Positions 63,247-64,000 of a DNA stretch of 64,000 nt are shown piece by piece. The first letter of the stretch is position 1. Every line of letters starts with the position of its first letter. The position numbers and the translations under genes are program-made. The DNA lies in assembly GCF_005952805.1 (NCBI RefSeq), contig NZ_CP040709.1, forward strand, positions 3,720,001-3,784,000, read 5' to 3'. Under the pieces are notes generated by a model. That model worked only from the letters and a program-made list of their open reading frames with translations, made no database searches and had not been told where the DNA came from. This stretch comes from Inhella inkyongensis. Lineage in GTDB: Bacteria; Pseudomonadota; Gammaproteobacteria; Burkholderiales; Burkholderiaceae_C.

Positions 63247-64000
63247 TCAGGGCAGTGCGCGCAGGCGCTGGCCTTCCTTCACGCCTTCGGCCTGCAGCAC
63301 CACCCGGGCGTCAAGCGCCAGTCCACTCAGAACCTCAACGCGGCCATTCCCTTGGGTGCCGGTGACCACCTTCTGCGCCTTGGCCCGCCCGCCCTGGAGG
63401 ATCCAGACCTGCCCGGCATGCACCGCAGTGCTGGGCAGCAGCAGGGCCTGGCTGCGCCGCGCCAGGATGATGTTGGCGTCCACCGTCATGCCCACGCGCA
63501 GGCCCGCAGGCGGCTGCGGCAATTGAATCCGCACCCGGTAGCTGCGCGCCACCGGATCGCCGCGCGGCGTGATGGCCTCCACCACGCCGTCAAACACCGC
63601 CGCTCCCAGGGCCGCCGCGCGCAACACCACGGGCTGACCGGGACGCACACGGGCGATATCTTCTTCGTCGACCTCGGCACTCACCCGCAAGCGAGCGGCA
63701 TCGCCCAACACGAACAGGGCCTGCCCGGCGGGAATGAACTGGCCGACCTCGCCATCGCGGCGCAGCACCTCGCCGTCTGCGGGTGCGGTGAGCAGGGCAT
63801 AGCCCCGCTGCGCCCGCAGGCGCGCCCCTTGCGCACGCACGGCGTCCCGTTCGGCGCGGGCGCGGTCTTGCTCGCTGGCAGCCACAAAGCCCTGGCGCAC
63901 CAGGGTCTGGGCACGCTCCAGCGCCAGCTCGGCCTGACGTTCGCGCGCGGCCAGTTCCTGCAGCGCGGCGTCGTTCTCGGCCGTTTCCAGGCGGGCCAGC
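63247..64000 (-). CDS. HlyD-family periplasmic adaptor, N-terminus cut by window edge
   Basis: 251 residues are visible; the start is outside the window. It has a coiled-coil hairpin (ETAENDAALQELAARERQAE onward), then the second half of the lipoyl domain (YALLTAPADGEVLRRDGEVG), a beta-barrel and a membrane-proximal domain ending AEGVKEGQRLRALP. It should link the permease that follows to an outer-membrane channel, as DevB and MacA do. No outer-membrane factor gene is seen in the window. Confidence 0.9.
   Translation of the reverse strand, partial: LARLETAENDAALQELAARERQAELALERAQTLVRQGFVAASEQDRARAERDAVRAQGARLRAQRGYALLTAPADGEVLRRDGEVGQFIPAGQALFVLGDAARLRVSAEVDEEDIARVRPGQPVVLRAAALGAAVFDGVVEAITPRGDPVARSYRVRIQLPQPPAGLRVGMTVDANIILARRSQALLLPSTAVHAGQVWILQGGRAKAQKVVTGTQGNGRVEVLSGLALDARVVLQAEGVKEGQRLRALP

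Noticed and set aside
1..64000. tRNA, rRNA, insertion sequences, integrases or prophage genes
   Set aside because: None was recognised anywhere in the window; no transposase or integrase motif is present.

Overview
The window is 64 kb of high-GC chromosomal DNA from a Gram-negative bacterium. Lipopolysaccharide transport genes, TonB and FadL outer-membrane proteins, split transhydrogenase subunits, GTG and ATGA-coupled starts and the gene neighbourhoods all suggest a betaproteobacterium of the order Burkholderiales (Rubrivivax/Roseateles/Inhella-like). That assignment is inferred from gene content only; no rRNA or tRNA gene is present.

Layout. 1-2048 (minus): a NUDIX hydrolase, three YciI-like proteins and a VOC protein in one operon. 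2116-5206 (plus): the proton-translocating transhydrogenase operon, with an unexplained 66-residue membrane protein coupled between pntAB and pntB. 5370-6593: a Fic enzyme. 6712-18356: a complete type I-C CRISPR-Cas locus (cas3, cas5c, cas8c with an internal cas11c start, cas7c, cas4, cas1, cas2, and an array of 49 repeats and 48 spacers). 18426-24435: a methyltransferase, a secreted PKD protein, fadD, rsmE and a membrane protein. 24432-32457 (minus): an RNA methyltransferase, rpoN, lptB, lptA, two tandem DsbA proteins, a SPOR protein and argS. 32490-41560: a LytS/LytTR pair, a YbbAP-like ABC system, a Ser/Thr kinase fused to a cyclic-nucleotide-binding-like domain, PsiF, an EamA transporter and a LysR regulator. 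41671-48935: malate synthase G, a TonB receptor, a geranylgeranyl-reductase-like flavoprotein and a class II glutamine amidotransferase. 49045-53024: two more LytS/LytTR pairs. 53129-64000: FadL, PhoD, a NarL-type two-component pair, mnmA, a metallo-beta-lactamase-fold protein and a DevBCA/MacAB-like exporter cut by the window edge.

The most interesting feature is the 355-bp gap between cas3 and cas5c. It holds a strong hairpin right after the cas3 stop. On the minus strand it also holds a lone half CRISPR repeat that keeps the crRNA 5' handle. This is followed by a 26-nt spacer-like sequence and an 11-bp hairpin closed by a UUCG loop. The first 14 nt of the spacer-like sequence match a site about 60 bp away, in the presumed promoter of cas5c. 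The site has a TTC PAM, and the only mismatches are at positions 6 and 12, the positions that type I effectors flip out. This looks like a crRNA-like guide that makes the effector complex repress its own operon, or a small 60-codon gene in front of it. It resembles the known CreA (CreTA) and CreR principle, but sits in a type I-C locus.

Other points worth following: a strong ribosome-binding site for Cas11c inside cas8c; a mobile repeat that inserted between lptA and lptB while keeping ATGA coupling on both sides; a related repeat copy translated as the N-terminus of an ABC ATPase; and expansion of LytS/LytTR signalling.
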